From: Pseudomonadota bacterium
GTDB lineage: Bacteria; Pseudomonadota; Gammaproteobacteria; Steroidobacterales; Steroidobacteraceae
Direction: 5' to 3'
Assembly (NCBI GenBank): GCA_023433515.1
Contig: JAEZCN010000058.1
Location: forward strand, 1 to 39,102
DNA length: 39,102 nt
Position 1 is the stretch's first letter. Every line of letters starts with the position of its first letter. Below are positions 25,460 through 33,698 of the stretch, in pieces. The notes below the pieces were generated by a model that was given only the letters and a program-made list of their open reading frames with translations, was not told the DNA's origin and searched no databases. The position numbers and the translations under genes are program-made.

Positions 25460-25987
25460 TCAGCGCCTCTCCGCCGCTTTCTCGGCTTCTTCGGCCATCA
25501 ACTCGTCGACGTCGCGGAAGTCGCTCTCGACCAGCGGCCGTGCGTCGGTCTGCACGACGTGACACTGGTTGCAGAAATATCGCCGCGGCGAGACGGAAGC
25601 GAGCACCTGGCCGTCGCGATCGAGGAAGTGCGTCACGCTGACCATCGGCGCCTGGAAGTTCGCCGCGTTGGCGCGCGAGTGGCACAACATGCAGCGATTG
25701 GAATTCTTGTCGACCTGGTAGCCGTCGATGGTGTGCGGGATCGTCGGCGGCTGATCCGGATAGGCGCGCTTGCGCCTGAGATCCGTGTTTTCCGTGCGCG
25801 CCATCGGCAGCGCCGCGCCCTCCTTGTCGAGCGGAATTCCGCGACGCAGCGCGTCGATCGACTGCGGCTCGCCCGGCAGCGGCACCGGCGCATCGGCGGT
25901 CGGATCCTGGCCGAATAGCATCAATGGCATGGCGACCACCGGCAACATGGCCAGCAGCGCGATGATTCGAACACGCGCGCGGTTCAT
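25460..25987 (-). CDS. napB: NapB diheme cytochrome c subunit
   Basis: A 175-residue periplasmic subunit of nitrate reductase. It has a signal peptide (IIALLAMLPVVAMPLMLFG) and two heme motifs, CMLCH and CNQCH, with the family sequence PPTIPHTIDGYQ. It relays electrons from NapC to NapA. The start ATG 25987 overlaps the napA stop (ATGA). The much longer open frame upstream (to 28354) is the shadow of napA. Confidence 0.94.
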   Translation of the reverse strand: MNRARVRIIALLAMLPVVAMPLMLFGQDPTADAPVPLPGEPQSIDALRRGIPLDKEGAALPMARTENTDLRRKRAYPDQPPTIPHTIDGYQVDKNSNRCMLCHSRANAANFQAPMVSVTHFLDRDGQVLASVSPRRYFCNQCHVVQTDARPLVESDFRDVDELMAEEAEKAAERR

Positions 25988-28479
25988 ACCTTCACCACCT
26001 TCACGGCGCATTTCTTGAAATCCGCCTGCTTGGAGATCGGATCGGTCGCGTCGAGCGTCACCTTGTTGATGAGCACGCTCGCGTCGAACCAGGGCACGAA
26101 GATCAGGCCGCGCGGCGGACGATCGCGGCCGCGCGTCTCGACGCGCACGCGCACCTCGCCGCGCCGCGATATCACGCGCGCTTCCTGGCCGCGCCTGAGG
26201 CCGCGCGCCTCGGCGTCGTTCGGATGCATGAACACGACCGCGCTCGGGAACGCCTTGTAGAGCTCGGGAATGCGCATGGTCAACGATCCCGAATGCCAGT
26301 GCTCGAGCACTCGGCCGGTAGATAGCCAGAGGTCGTACTCGGTGTCGGGAGCCTCGGGCGGCGGCTCGTATGGCAGCGCCCAGATGATCGCGCGGCCATC
26401 CTTGTTGCCATAGAAGTTGAAGCCCTCGCCCTTCTTCACGTAGGGATCGTAGCCTTCGCGATATCGCCAACGCGTCTCGCGCCGGTCGACGACCGGCCAG
26501 CGCAGGCCGCGCTCCGCGTGGTACATGTCGAAGGGCGCGAGATCGTGACCGTGACCGCGGCCGAACGCCGCGTATTCCTCGAACAATCCCTTCTGGACGT
26601 AGAAACCGAAGGCTCTTGACTCGTGATTCTCGTAGTCGGCCGGCAGTTCGGACAGCGGATACCGGTTGGCGACGCCGTTCGCGAACAACACCTCGAACAA
26701 GGTCTTGCCGCGATAGCCCGGGTTGTCCGCCATTAGTTTGGCGGGCCAGACCTCGTCGGTCTTGAAGCGCTTGGAGAATTCCATGAGCTGCCACAGGTCC
26801 GAACGCGCCTCGCCCGGCGCGTTGACCATCTGGCGCCAGAACTGCGTGCGGCGCTCTGCGTTGCCGTAAGCGCCCTCCTTCTCCACCCACATCGCGGTCG
26901 GGAGGATCAGGTCCGCGGCCTGCGCGGTGACGGTGGGATACGCATCCGACACGACGATGAAATTCCCGGACTTGCGATAACCGATCAACGCCTCTTCGTT
27001 GATGTTCGGTCCGGCCTGCAGGTTGTTGTTGACCTGCACCCAGTAGGCATTGAGCTTGCCGTCGCGCAGCATCCGGTTCTGTTCCACCGCGTGAAAACCG
27101 TTCTGGTCGTGGATCGTGCCGTACGGCACTTTCCAGATTTCCTCGGTGTGTTTTCGATGCTCGGGATTCGTGACCATCATGTCCGCGGGCAGGCGGTGAC
27201 TGAACGTGCCCACCTCGCGCGCGGTGCCGCAGGCGGACGGCTGGCCGGTCAGCGAAAACGGGCTGCTGCCCGGCGTCGAGATCTTTCCCGTCAGCAGATG
27301 GATGTTGTAGACGAGATTGTTGGCCCACACCCCGCGCGTGTGCTGGTTGAAGCCCATCGTCCAGAACGACATCACCTTGATCTTGGGATCGGCGTACAGC
27401 TCCGCGAGCTGCTCCAGCCAGCCGCGCTCGACGCCCGTCATCTTCACGGTGTGATCCAGCGTGTACGGCTTCACGAAGGCCGCGAATTCCTCGAAGGCCA
27501 TCGGCCTCGAGCCGTTGGGATCGTCCGCGTTTTCGGCGGCTTTCTCGAGCGGATGGTCGGGCCTCAGGCCGTAGCCGATATCGGTGTTGCCGCGCTTGAA
27601 GTTCGTGTGGCGGTTGACGAAGTCGTGTTTCACCAACCCCTTCGTGATGATGTAGTTGGCGATGAAATTCAGGATGACGAGGTCGGTCTGCGGCTTGAAG
27701 ATGATCGGGATGTCGGCGAGCTCGAACGAGCGGTGTTCGAACACCGACAGCACCGCGACGCGCACCCGCGGCGAGGACAATCTGCGATCCGTGACGCGTG
27801 TCCAGAGGATCGGATGCATCTCGGCCATGTTCGAGCCCCACAGCACGAACGCGTCCGCCTCCTCGATGTCGTCGTAGCAGCCCATCGGCTCGTCCATGCC
27901 GAACGTGCGCATGAAGCCGTACGCGGCGGAGGCCATGCAGTGCCGCGCGTTGGGATCGAGGTTGTTGGTGCGGAAGCCCGCCTTGAACAGCTTGTTCGCC
28001 GCGTAACCTTCCCAGATGGTCCACTGTCCCGAGCCGAACATGCCGACAGCCGTGGGGCCCTTTTCCGCGAGCGTCTTCTTGAACTGCGCGGCCATCACGT
28101 CGAAGGCCTCGTCCCAGCTCACGGGCTCGAACTCGCCGTTCTTGTCGTACTTGCCGTTGGTCTTGCGCAGCAATGGCCTGGTGAGACGGTCGCTGCCGTA
28201 CAGCACCTTCGAGAGGAAATATCCCTTCACGCAGTTGAGCCCGCGGTTGACGGGTGCGTGGACGTCGCCGTGTGTCGCGACCACGCGGCCCGATCTGACC
28301 GCGACGTTCACGCCGCAGCCGGTGCCGCAGAAGCGGCATGGCGCCTTCGACCACTTGAGCTCGGTGACCGCGCGGTCGGTGACGAAACCCTGGCCCTGCG
28401 CGGGCAGAGAGATTCCGGCGGCGGCCGCGGCCGTCGCGGCGGCGGTTTGCTTGATGAAATCGCGGCGTGAGTTGCTCAT
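25984..28479 (-). CDS. napA: NapA periplasmic nitrate reductase, catalytic subunit
   Basis: An 831-residue molybdopterin enzyme that reduces nitrate to nitrite in the periplasm. Tat signal SRRDFIK. The [4Fe-4S] cysteines are C48, C51, C55 and C83; the probable molybdenum ligand is C181 in RHCMASAA. Length matches the family. It is coupled to napD upstream and napB downstream by 4-nt overlaps. One CTATCTAC motif lies within it. Confidence 0.96.
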   Translation of the reverse strand: MSNSRRDFIKQTAAATAAAAAGISLPAQGQGFVTDRAVTELKWSKAPCRFCGTGCGVNVAVRSGRVVATHGDVHAPVNRGLNCVKGYFLSKVLYGSDRLTRPLLRKTNGKYDKNGEFEPVSWDEAFDVMAAQFKKTLAEKGPTAVGMFGSGQWTIWEGYAANKLFKAGFRTNNLDPNARHCMASAAYGFMRTFGMDEPMGCYDDIEEADAFVLWGSNMAEMHPILWTRVTDRRLSSPRVRVAVLSVFEHRSFELADIPIIFKPQTDLVILNFIANYIITKGLVKHDFVNRHTNFKRGNTDIGYGLRPDHPLEKAAENADDPNGSRPMAFEEFAAFVKPYTLDHTVKMTGVERGWLEQLAELYADPKIKVMSFWTMGFNQHTRGVWANNLVYNIHLLTGKISTPGSSPFSLTGQPSACGTAREVGTFSHRLPADMMVTNPEHRKHTEEIWKVPYGTIHDQNGFHAVEQNRMLRDGKLNAYWVQVNNNLQAGPNINEEALIGYRKSGNFIVVSDAYPTVTAQAADLILPTAMWVEKEGAYGNAERRTQFWRQMVNAPGEARSDLWQLMEFSKRFKTDEVWPAKLMADNPGYRGKTLFEVLFANGVANRYPLSELPADYENHESRAFGFYVQKGLFEEYAAFGRGHGHDLAPFDMYHAERGLRWPVVDRRETRWRYREGYDPYVKKGEGFNFYGNKDGRAIIWALPYEPPPEAPDTEYDLWLSTGRVLEHWHSGSLTMRIPELYKAFPSAVVFMHPNDAEARGLRRGQEARVISRRGEVRVRVETRGRDRPPRGLIFVPWFDASVLINKVTLDATDPISKQADFKKCAVKVVKV

Positions 28480-28715
28480 AGGGCGTCGGCCTGGTGATAG
28501 ACGAGGTTGACCATCAGTACTTCTGGCAGCCCGCGCAGGTCATCCATGCGATCGGCGAGCTCGCGCTCGCCGGGAGCTTCGACCACGACGATGATCTTGC
28601 CGTCCTCGACGGCATGGATTTCGGCGCCTTCCATCGCCGCGATGCGCTGCGCGACATCGGCCGCGACCTCCGCGCGAGTACGCACGATGAAACTTGCGAT
28701 GTGTAGTTCGGTCAC
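28476..28715 (-). CDS. napD: NapD chaperone for NapA maturation
   Basis: A 79-residue protein starting at GTG (VTELHIASFIVRT). It has the NapD ferredoxin-like pattern: an N-terminal strand IASFIVRT, then GAEIHAVEDGKIIVVVEA. It binds the Tat signal of NapA and delays its export until cofactors are inserted. The start overlaps the napE stop (GTGA) and the stop overlaps the napA start (ATGA). The longer frame reaching 29471 is a shadow. Confidence 0.9.
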   Translation of the reverse strand: MTELHIASFIVRTRAEVAADVAQRIAAMEGAEIHAVEDGKIIVVVEAPGERELADRMDDLRGLPEVLMVNLVYHQADAL

Positions 28716-28888
28716 GGTGGTGGGGGTCCGGGCGGGCCGACGATCATCTGCCAGATCCAGACCAGGAAGCCGTAACCGGCGACGATGATGATCGCGAGGA
28801 CCGGCGCGAGGATGAACGCGAGAAAGGCGAATGCGCCCAACTCCGCCCGTCGTTCCGTCCGCTCCGCTGTCGTTGGCTCGGCATCCAT
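28712..28888 (-). CDS. napE: NapE small membrane protein
   Basis: A 58-codon gene: MDAEPTTAERTERRAELGAF, then one hydrophobic helix (LAFILAPVLAIIIVAGYGFL, VWIWQMIVG) and a Pro-rich end. This is the typical NapE shape: a charged Arg/Glu head (RRAELGAFAFLAF) and a single membrane segment. Its role in nitrate reduction is unclear even in studied bacteria. The ATG at 28886-28888 has no Shine-Dalgarno; a possible -10 lies 8 nt upstream. Its stop overlaps napD (GTGA), so it is the first gene of napEDABC. Confidence 0.85.
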   Translation of the reverse strand: MDAEPTTAERTERRAELGAFAFLAFILAPVLAIIIVAGYGFLVWIWQMIVGPPGPPPP

Positions 28889-28896
28889 GAACGCGC

Positions 28897-28902
28897 AATA
28901 TA
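28897..28902 (-). promoter_or_regulatory. Possible -10 element giving a near-leaderless nap transcript
   Basis: TATATT on the minus strand ends 8 nt before the napE ATG. Transcription from it would begin within a few bases of the start codon, which would explain the missing Shine-Dalgarno. The -35 region (TTCCCT, 17 bp upstream) is poor, suggesting an activator. I see no clear FNR or NarL/P site in the 67-nt gap. Confidence 0.3.
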
Positions 28903-28955
28903 GGCGGGCGCTCGCCGGAAGGGAAATGTGGAATTGTCATCGTGGAGGAGATGGG

Positions 28956-29429
28956 ATGGTATCGCTGAGATTTGCCGGATTCGTACTGCTTGCGTTGATG
29001 ACCTTCGGTGCCAATGCATCCTCGAATGCTTGCGATACGGCGTGCAAGGCGGCGCAGATCAATACCTATTTCGAGCGGCTCTCGGCGGTGTATCGCAAGG
29101 GCTCGACGAGCGCGGACATCGACCGGCTCTTCGAGCTCTTCGCGCCGGACGTCCGCTATTCTCACAAGGAATACGACGCAAACTTCGGGCGCGCGGAGTG
29201 GAAGGATGCCTTCAGTGGCAATCAGAAGCGCGGTGCTTACCAGAAAGACAAGAATGAACTGATCGAAATCACGGAAATCATTCACGGTCGAAGCCATTCC
29301 GCGGTGGAGTACCGATACATGCGCCGCACGAACGACGGAAAGTTGCAGCCCGCCGATGATCAGGGCGGGCTGCTCGCGCTGTTCGGATTCGATGGCGAGC
29401 GGATCGTTCTGATCGAGGAGTACTGGTAG
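28956..29429 (+). CDS. Exported SnoaL/NTF2-like protein
   Basis: A 157-residue protein with a signal peptide (FAGFVLLALMTFGANA) and two nearby cysteines (NACDTACKA) that may form a disulfide. The rest (INTYFERLSAVYRKG, LFELFAPDVRYSHKEYDANF, VEYRYMRRTNDG, GERIVLIEEYW) fits the cone-shaped SnoaL/NTF2 fold used by isomerases, dehydratases and binding proteins. It is divergent from napEDABC with a good RBS (GGAGGAG at 28944-28950). No catalytic residues can be assigned. Confidence 0.65.
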   Translation: MVSLRFAGFVLLALMTFGANASSNACDTACKAAQINTYFERLSAVYRKGSTSADIDRLFELFAPDVRYSHKEYDANFGRAEWKDAFSGNQKRGAYQKDKNELIEITEIIHGRSHSAVEYRYMRRTNDGKLQPADDQGGLLALFGFDGERIVLIEEYW

Positions 29430-29597
29430 GCGGGCGCGCAGATTGGTTGCGGTTGGGAAGAACGTAGCCATTCTCGCGCCGGGTTCGTCGCACGTCTGAG
29501 CGGCGCCATCCTTCCGGACATGGCCTTCGTCGCAAGGACCGGAGCCGGACCCGGGGCCCCGTTAATTTGCCGTCCGTATCCTCACGGAGGCAACGAC

Positions 29598-30221
29598 ATG
29601 AACACGATTCATCGACTTTGCGCCATGGCGACCGTCATGGCCGGCGGGTGCTTGGTGGCGGCCAACGCGGCCGACGAAGCGTCGACGCCCGCGGCGGCCC
29701 AGGCGCTCGGCGTCGCGCGCCTGACTACCGACGGCAAGCTCGAGAAGCCCGCGGATCTCGAACGCTGGGTGTTCCTCGGCACGTCGCTCGGAATGGGCTA
29801 CAACCCCGGATCGTTCAACGCGGCGCGCCCCGGGCAGTTCCAGGTGGTGCTCATGGAACCGAAAGCCTACGAGCACTTTCGCGAGCACGGTAGTTATGCG
29901 CCGGGTTCGATGTTCGTGCTGAGCTTCTACGACACCGACACGCAACCGCGCTCGCTGAACCAGAAGGGCTTCACGCAGGCGGACCTCACGAACTACGAGA
30001 TCCATCTCATCGATCCCGCATCCCCGGACGGCCACACTTTCTACATGTTCGATGCCGGTTCGAAGAGCGGGCAGGCCCTGCCGAGCGGCAATGGCTGCGT
30101 GAGCTGCCACAAGAGCCACGGCGCGTTCCAGGGCACGTTCGCGCAGTTCTATCCGACGTTGCGGCCGCACGTGCCGAAGGCGCTGCTGGAGAAAGCTTCG
30201 CGAGGCGGCGACATCCGTTGA
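29598..30221 (+). CDS. Cytochrome P460-family c-type heme protein
   Basis: A 207-residue periplasmic protein. Signal peptide MATVMAGGCLVAANA. The family pattern is present: LERWVFLGTSLGMGYNP, FQVVLMEPKAYEHFREHG, SMFVLSFYD. A single C-terminal heme motif CVSCH (167-171) follows. Cytochrome P460 of nitrifiers oxidises hydroxylamine, using a heme cross-linked to a lysine; I cannot verify that lysine here. Near nap it may deal with hydroxylamine or nitric oxide. ATG 29598 has GGAGG upstream. A more general role in one-electron redox chemistry is possible. Confidence 0.85.
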   Translation: MNTIHRLCAMATVMAGGCLVAANAADEASTPAAAQALGVARLTTDGKLEKPADLERWVFLGTSLGMGYNPGSFNAARPGQFQVVLMEPKAYEHFREHGSYAPGSMFVLSFYDTDTQPRSLNQKGFTQADLTNYEIHLIDPASPDGHTFYMFDAGSKSGQALPSGNGCVSCHKSHGAFQGTFAQFYPTLRPHVPKALLEKASRGGDIR

Positions 30222-30239
30222 GAGTTAGGATGCGGACTC

Positions 30240-31475
30240 ATGTCAGAGCCCTCGCACCCGCTGAGCCGGCCGCTGCCGCCTGATGTCGCCGCGGGCGAAT
30301 CCGCGTTCATCCAGTTCTACCAGCAGTACGCGGCCTTCAGCTGGCCCTGGGCCTGGCGTCGCACGGCGATCTTCGGCGGGGTGGGTGCGCTCGTGGGCGC
30401 GTCATTCGGCGTCTCTCACGGGTTGTTCGTCCACGGCGTGTGGGACGCCATCGCTGTTTCTCTCGCCTGCGCCGGGGCCAACATCGCGCTGGTCGGTACC
30501 GGGCCCGTGCTCGGCGCATTCGTCCGGCATCGCGGCTGGCCGCGTGCGATCGAGGCGCCGCTGCTGCTGCTGGCCGTCATCTTCGGCATGGCGTTCGGAT
30601 GGTGGACGGCCGAATGGGCGGACAAATTCCACGACGCCCGCATGGCCGTGCATGGTCACGGGTCGTCGAAATCTCCGGGCATCACGGTCACCGACCTGCA
30701 CTCGGGCGTGCGCTGGGCGCTCGAGGTGGGCTGGGATCTCGTGATCCTGTTCGTCGCGAGCGGCGGTCTCGCGCTGCAGGCCTATCTTTCCGAGAAACGC
30801 CGCTGGGCGGAGCATTTCCGACGCGTCGAACTGGAGAGACTGGGCCAGCAGAAGAGCGAGGCGGACCTCAAGCTCACGGTGCTGCAGGCGCAGGTCGAAC
30901 CGCATTTCCTGTTCAACACGCTGGCCTCGGTGCGATCACTCCTGGCGTCGGACCCGCAGCGCGCCGCGCAGACGATCGACGCCCTCGCCCAGCACCTGCG
31001 CGCGACGCTGCCCAAACTGCGCGCGGAGACGGGCCTCGCGCATTCCACGCTCGGGGAGCAGTTCGACATCTGCGCGAGTTATCTCGATCTCATGAAGCTG
31101 CGGCTGGACGATCGGTTGCAGGTGGACATCCGCCTGCCGGCCGAATTGCGCGACGCGCCCTTTCCACCGCTGCTGCTGATCTCGCTGGTGGAGAACGCCA
31201 TCAAACACGGCGTGGAACCGAAGCCCGGCACGACCCGCATCACACTCGTCGCGAGGATGGACGGCGGGAAGCTCGAAGTCCGGGTCGAAGACGATGGCGC
31301 GGGCCTCGCGTTGGGAATGGGTGAAGGTACGGGTCTCGCCAATGTGCGGGCACAGTTGGTAACGCGTTTTGGAAAAGACGCTTCGTTCGAGATCGCCGGG
31401 CGCGCGTTTGGCGGCGTGCTGACGCGCATTCTCGTGCCACTCGAGGTGCCTTTGCCGGAGGGCGCGAAGGCGTGA
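30240..31475 (+). CDS. LytS/YehU-type sensor histidine kinase
   Basis: A 411-residue membrane kinase. Four hydrophobic segments lie at about 42-65, 68-95, 104-124 and 164-183. A coiled-coil linker follows, then the His_kinase domain with H222 in QVEPHFLFNTLASV and an HATPase_c end (LLLISLVENAIKHG, VEDDGAGL, GTGLANVRAQL). It should phosphorylate the LytTR regulator that overlaps its end (GTGA). The short extracytoplasmic loop with DKFHDARMAVHGHG may be the sensing part. The signal is unknown. Confidence 0.9.
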   Translation: MSEPSHPLSRPLPPDVAAGESAFIQFYQQYAAFSWPWAWRRTAIFGGVGALVGASFGVSHGLFVHGVWDAIAVSLACAGANIALVGTGPVLGAFVRHRGWPRAIEAPLLLLAVIFGMAFGWWTAEWADKFHDARMAVHGHGSSKSPGITVTDLHSGVRWALEVGWDLVILFVASGGLALQAYLSEKRRWAEHFRRVELERLGQQKSEADLKLTVLQAQVEPHFLFNTLASVRSLLASDPQRAAQTIDALAQHLRATLPKLRAETGLAHSTLGEQFDICASYLDLMKLRLDDRLQVDIRLPAELRDAPFPPLLLISLVENAIKHGVEPKPGTTRITLVARMDGGKLEVRVEDDGAGLALGMGEGTGLANVRAQLVTRFGKDASFEIAGRAFGGVLTRILVPLEVPLPEGAKA

Positions 31476-32224
31476 CCCGGCCGACCGCGGTTATCGCCGA
31501 AGACGAGGCGCCGCAACGCCGCGAGTTGCGCGCGATGCTGGCCGAATCGTGGCCGGAACTCGACATCGTGGCCGAATGCGAGGACGGTCTCGCGGCGCTC
31601 GATGCGTTGACGCAATTCCGGCCGCGGGTGGCGTTCCTCGACATCCGCATGCCGGGGGTGAGCGGACTCGAAGTCGCCCGGGCCGCGGGCGCCGCGTGCC
31701 AGGTGATCTTCATTACGGCGTACGACGAATATGCGCTGAAGGCATTCGACGAAGGCGCGGTGGACTATCTACTGAAACCCGTCGGCCGCGATCGGCTGCA
31801 ACGCGCGGTCGAACGCACGCGCGCCCGGCTGTCCGGCGGGGCGCCCGACATCGCGGCGATGCTCGACCTGGTGCAGTCACGGCTCGCGCCGGGGCGGCAG
31901 GGCATCAAGTGGATCACCGCGAGCGTGGGCAACTCCGTGAAGATGTTCGCCGTCGACGACGTGTTGTTCTTTCAGGCGCGGGACAAGTACACGCGCGTGG
32001 TGACCGCGGACGGCGAAGGCAACATCCGCACGCCGCTCAAGGAGCTGCTGCCCGCGCTGGATTCCGAGGTGTTCTGGCAGGTCCACCGCAGCGCGATCGT
32101 GCGCGTGTCCGCGATCCACTCCGTCGACAAGGGCGAAGACGGCAAGCTGCGCCTCACCGTCCGCGGCCACGATGAAGTGCTGCCCGTCAGCAGCGCCTTC
32201 CAGCACCGCTTCCGCGGCATGTAG
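31472..32224 (+). CDS. LytTR-family response regulator
   Basis: A 250-residue regulator. The receiver domain (residues 5-118) has EDE, D57 in VAFLDIRMPG, and LLKP. The LytTR DNA-binding domain (about 145-248) contains DDVLFFQARDKYTRVV and FWQVHRSAIV. GTG 31472 overlaps the kinase stop. It probably controls genes preceded by pairs of LytTR direct repeats; none are evident here. It is followed by a strong nested palindrome. Confidence 0.9.
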   Translation: MTRPTAVIAEDEAPQRRELRAMLAESWPELDIVAECEDGLAALDALTQFRPRVAFLDIRMPGVSGLEVARAAGAACQVIFITAYDEYALKAFDEGAVDYLLKPVGRDRLQRAVERTRARLSGGAPDIAAMLDLVQSRLAPGRQGIKWITASVGNSVKMFAVDDVLFFQARDKYTRVVTADGEGNIRTPLKELLPALDSEVFWQVHRSAIVRVSAIHSVDKGEDGKLRLTVRGHDEVLPVSSAFQHRFRGM

Positions 32225-32228
32225 AAGA

Positions 32229-32316
32229 ATGGGGGCAGCCCCCGTTTCCTGGCAAAAGGGGTCAGCCCTCCTCAGAGGACTGACCCCTTTTGCTCGGAAA
32301 TGGGGGCTGCCCCCAT
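32229..32316. terminator. Nested perfect inverted repeats between convergent operons
   Basis: Outer arms 32229-32243 and 32302-32316 (15 nt) and inner arms 32252-32265 and 32280-32293 (14 nt) are perfectly complementary. The inner pair has AAAAGGGGTCAG/CTGACCCCTTTT. Each outer arm is also self-complementary (GGGGGCAGCCCCC). The structure separates the plus-strand LytTR gene from the minus-strand glutamate-synthase gene and can end transcripts from both sides. It resembles a REP/BIME-type mobile palindrome and shares its AAAAGGGGTC core with the 107-160 hairpin. Confidence 0.75.
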
Positions 32317-32327
32317 ACCACCCCGTC

Positions 32328-33698
32328 TTAAGCTCCGGGCACCCACGTGGTTCCCGCGAGGGGAAGGTTCGCCATCGCCGCGGCTTCGACGGTCAGGGCC
32401 ACGAGGTCTTCGCGTTCGAGGTGGTGGACGTCCTGCTTGCCGCAGGCGCGCGCGATGGTCGTGAGCTCCATGTTCAGCGTCTTCAGGTAGTTCGTCAGAC
32501 GCTTCGCGCCGATCGCGGGATCGAGACGTCGCTCGAGCGCCGCGTCCTGGGTCGTGACGCCCACGGGGCAGCGGCCCGTGTGGCAGTGGTGACAGTAACC
32601 GGGCGCCGTGCCGAGCTTCGCGTAGTCGTCGACGGCGGAAACGTGTTGGCCGTCCGCGGTCACGTAGCTCTCGCTGTTGCACCCGAGCGCCATCAGCACG
32701 CCCTGCCCGACCGCCACCGCGTCCGCGCCCATCGCGAGCGCCTTGGCGACGTCCGCGCCCGTGCGCACGCCACCGGAGATGATGAGTTGCACCTTGCCGC
32801 GCATGTCGAGTTCGTCGATGGCCTCGACCGCCTGGCGCAGCGCCGCCAGCGTCGGAATGCCCACGTGTTCGATGAACACGGTCTGCGTCGCCGCCGTGCC
32901 ACCCTGCATGCCGTCGACGACGATCACGTCCGCGCCGGCGTGGATCGCGAGTTTCACGTCGTGTTTCACGCGCGTCGCGCCCACCTTCACGTAGATAGGC
33001 TTCTGCCAGTCGGTGATCTCGCGCAGCTCGTTGATCTTGATCACGAGGTCGTCGGGCCCGGTCCAGTCCGGATGGCGCGACGCCGAGCGCTGGTCGACCC
33101 CCGGAGGCAACGTACGCATCGCCGCCACGCGCGGGTTCACCTTCTGCCCCAACAACATGCCACCGCCGCCCGGTTTCGCGCCCTGCCCGATCACGATCTC
33201 GATCGCGTCGGCCTTGCGCAGGTCGTCCGGATTGAAGCCGTATCGCGACGGCAGGCACTGGTACACCAGCGTCTTCGATGACTGCCGCTCCTCGGGCGTC
33301 ATGCCACCGTCGCCGGTGGTCGTGGACGTGCCGAGCGCCGTGGCCGCACGCCCCAGGGCCTCCTTCACGCGCGCCGACAACGCGCCGAAGCTCATGCCCG
33401 CGATCGTGATCGGTGTCGCGAGCTCGATCGGCTTCGCCGCATTACGTGTGCCCAGCACGGTCTTCGTCGAACACTTCTCGCGATACCCCTCGAGTGGATA
33501 GCGCGACAACGACGCGCCCAGGAACACGAGGTCGTCGAAGTTCGCGACGCGTCGCTTCGCGCCGAGCCCGCGGATCTCGTAGAGCCCGGTCGCGGCAGCG
33601 CGCTGGATGTAGTCGATGACGTGCCGGTCGTATCCCGCGGATTCTTCCTTCGATATCCGCGGCGCGGCGGGCAAGGTCGGTGGCATCTTCTCGTTCAT
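32328..33698 (-). CDS. mgsC: Glutamate-synthase-like FMN subunit (MgsC/GlxD type)
   Basis: A 456-residue protein homologous to the FMN-binding synthase domain of glutamate synthase. Visible are GMSFGALSARVKEAL, GQGAKPGGGGMLLGQKV, DGMQGGTAATQ, an FMN phosphate site (ISGGVRTGADVAKALAMGAD) and an iron-sulfur cysteine cluster CHHCHTGRCPVG. With the two genes upstream it rebuilds a split glutamate synthase. In the methylamine pathway this trio is N-methylglutamate synthase (MgsABC); in rhizobia the relatives are GlxBCD. ATG 33698 directly follows the stop of the GXGXG gene. The FMN-domain call is firm; the pathway is inferred from the operon. Confidence 0.85.
   Translation of the reverse strand: MNEKMPPTLPAAPRISKEESAGYDRHVIDYIQRAAATGLYEIRGLGAKRRVANFDDLVFLGASLSRYPLEGYREKCSTKTVLGTRNAAKPIELATPITIAGMSFGALSARVKEALGRAATALGTSTTTGDGGMTPEERQSSKTLVYQCLPSRYGFNPDDLRKADAIEIVIGQGAKPGGGGMLLGQKVNPRVAAMRTLPPGVDQRSASRHPDWTGPDDLVIKINELREITDWQKPIYVKVGATRVKHDVKLAIHAGADVIVVDGMQGGTAATQTVFIEHVGIPTLAALRQAVEAIDELDMRGKVQLIISGGVRTGADVAKALAMGADAVAVGQGVLMALGCNSESYVTADGQHVSAVDDYAKLGTAPGYCHHCHTGRCPVGVTTQDAALERRLDPAIGAKRLTNYLKTLNMELTTIARACGKQDVHHLEREDLVALTVEAAAMANLPLAGTTWVPGA

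Noticed and set aside
25988..28354. Upstream extension of the napB frame inside napA
   Set aside because: Shadow of napA; the NapB signal peptide begins at 25987.
28716..29471. Upstream extension of the napD frame
   Set aside because: It covers napE and the antisense of the SnoaL-like gene; NapD begins at GTG 28715.
30240..32224. LytS/LytTR pair as the regulator of the P460 gene or of nap
   Set aside because: Adjacent, but I found no pair of LytTR-type repeats in either promoter region.
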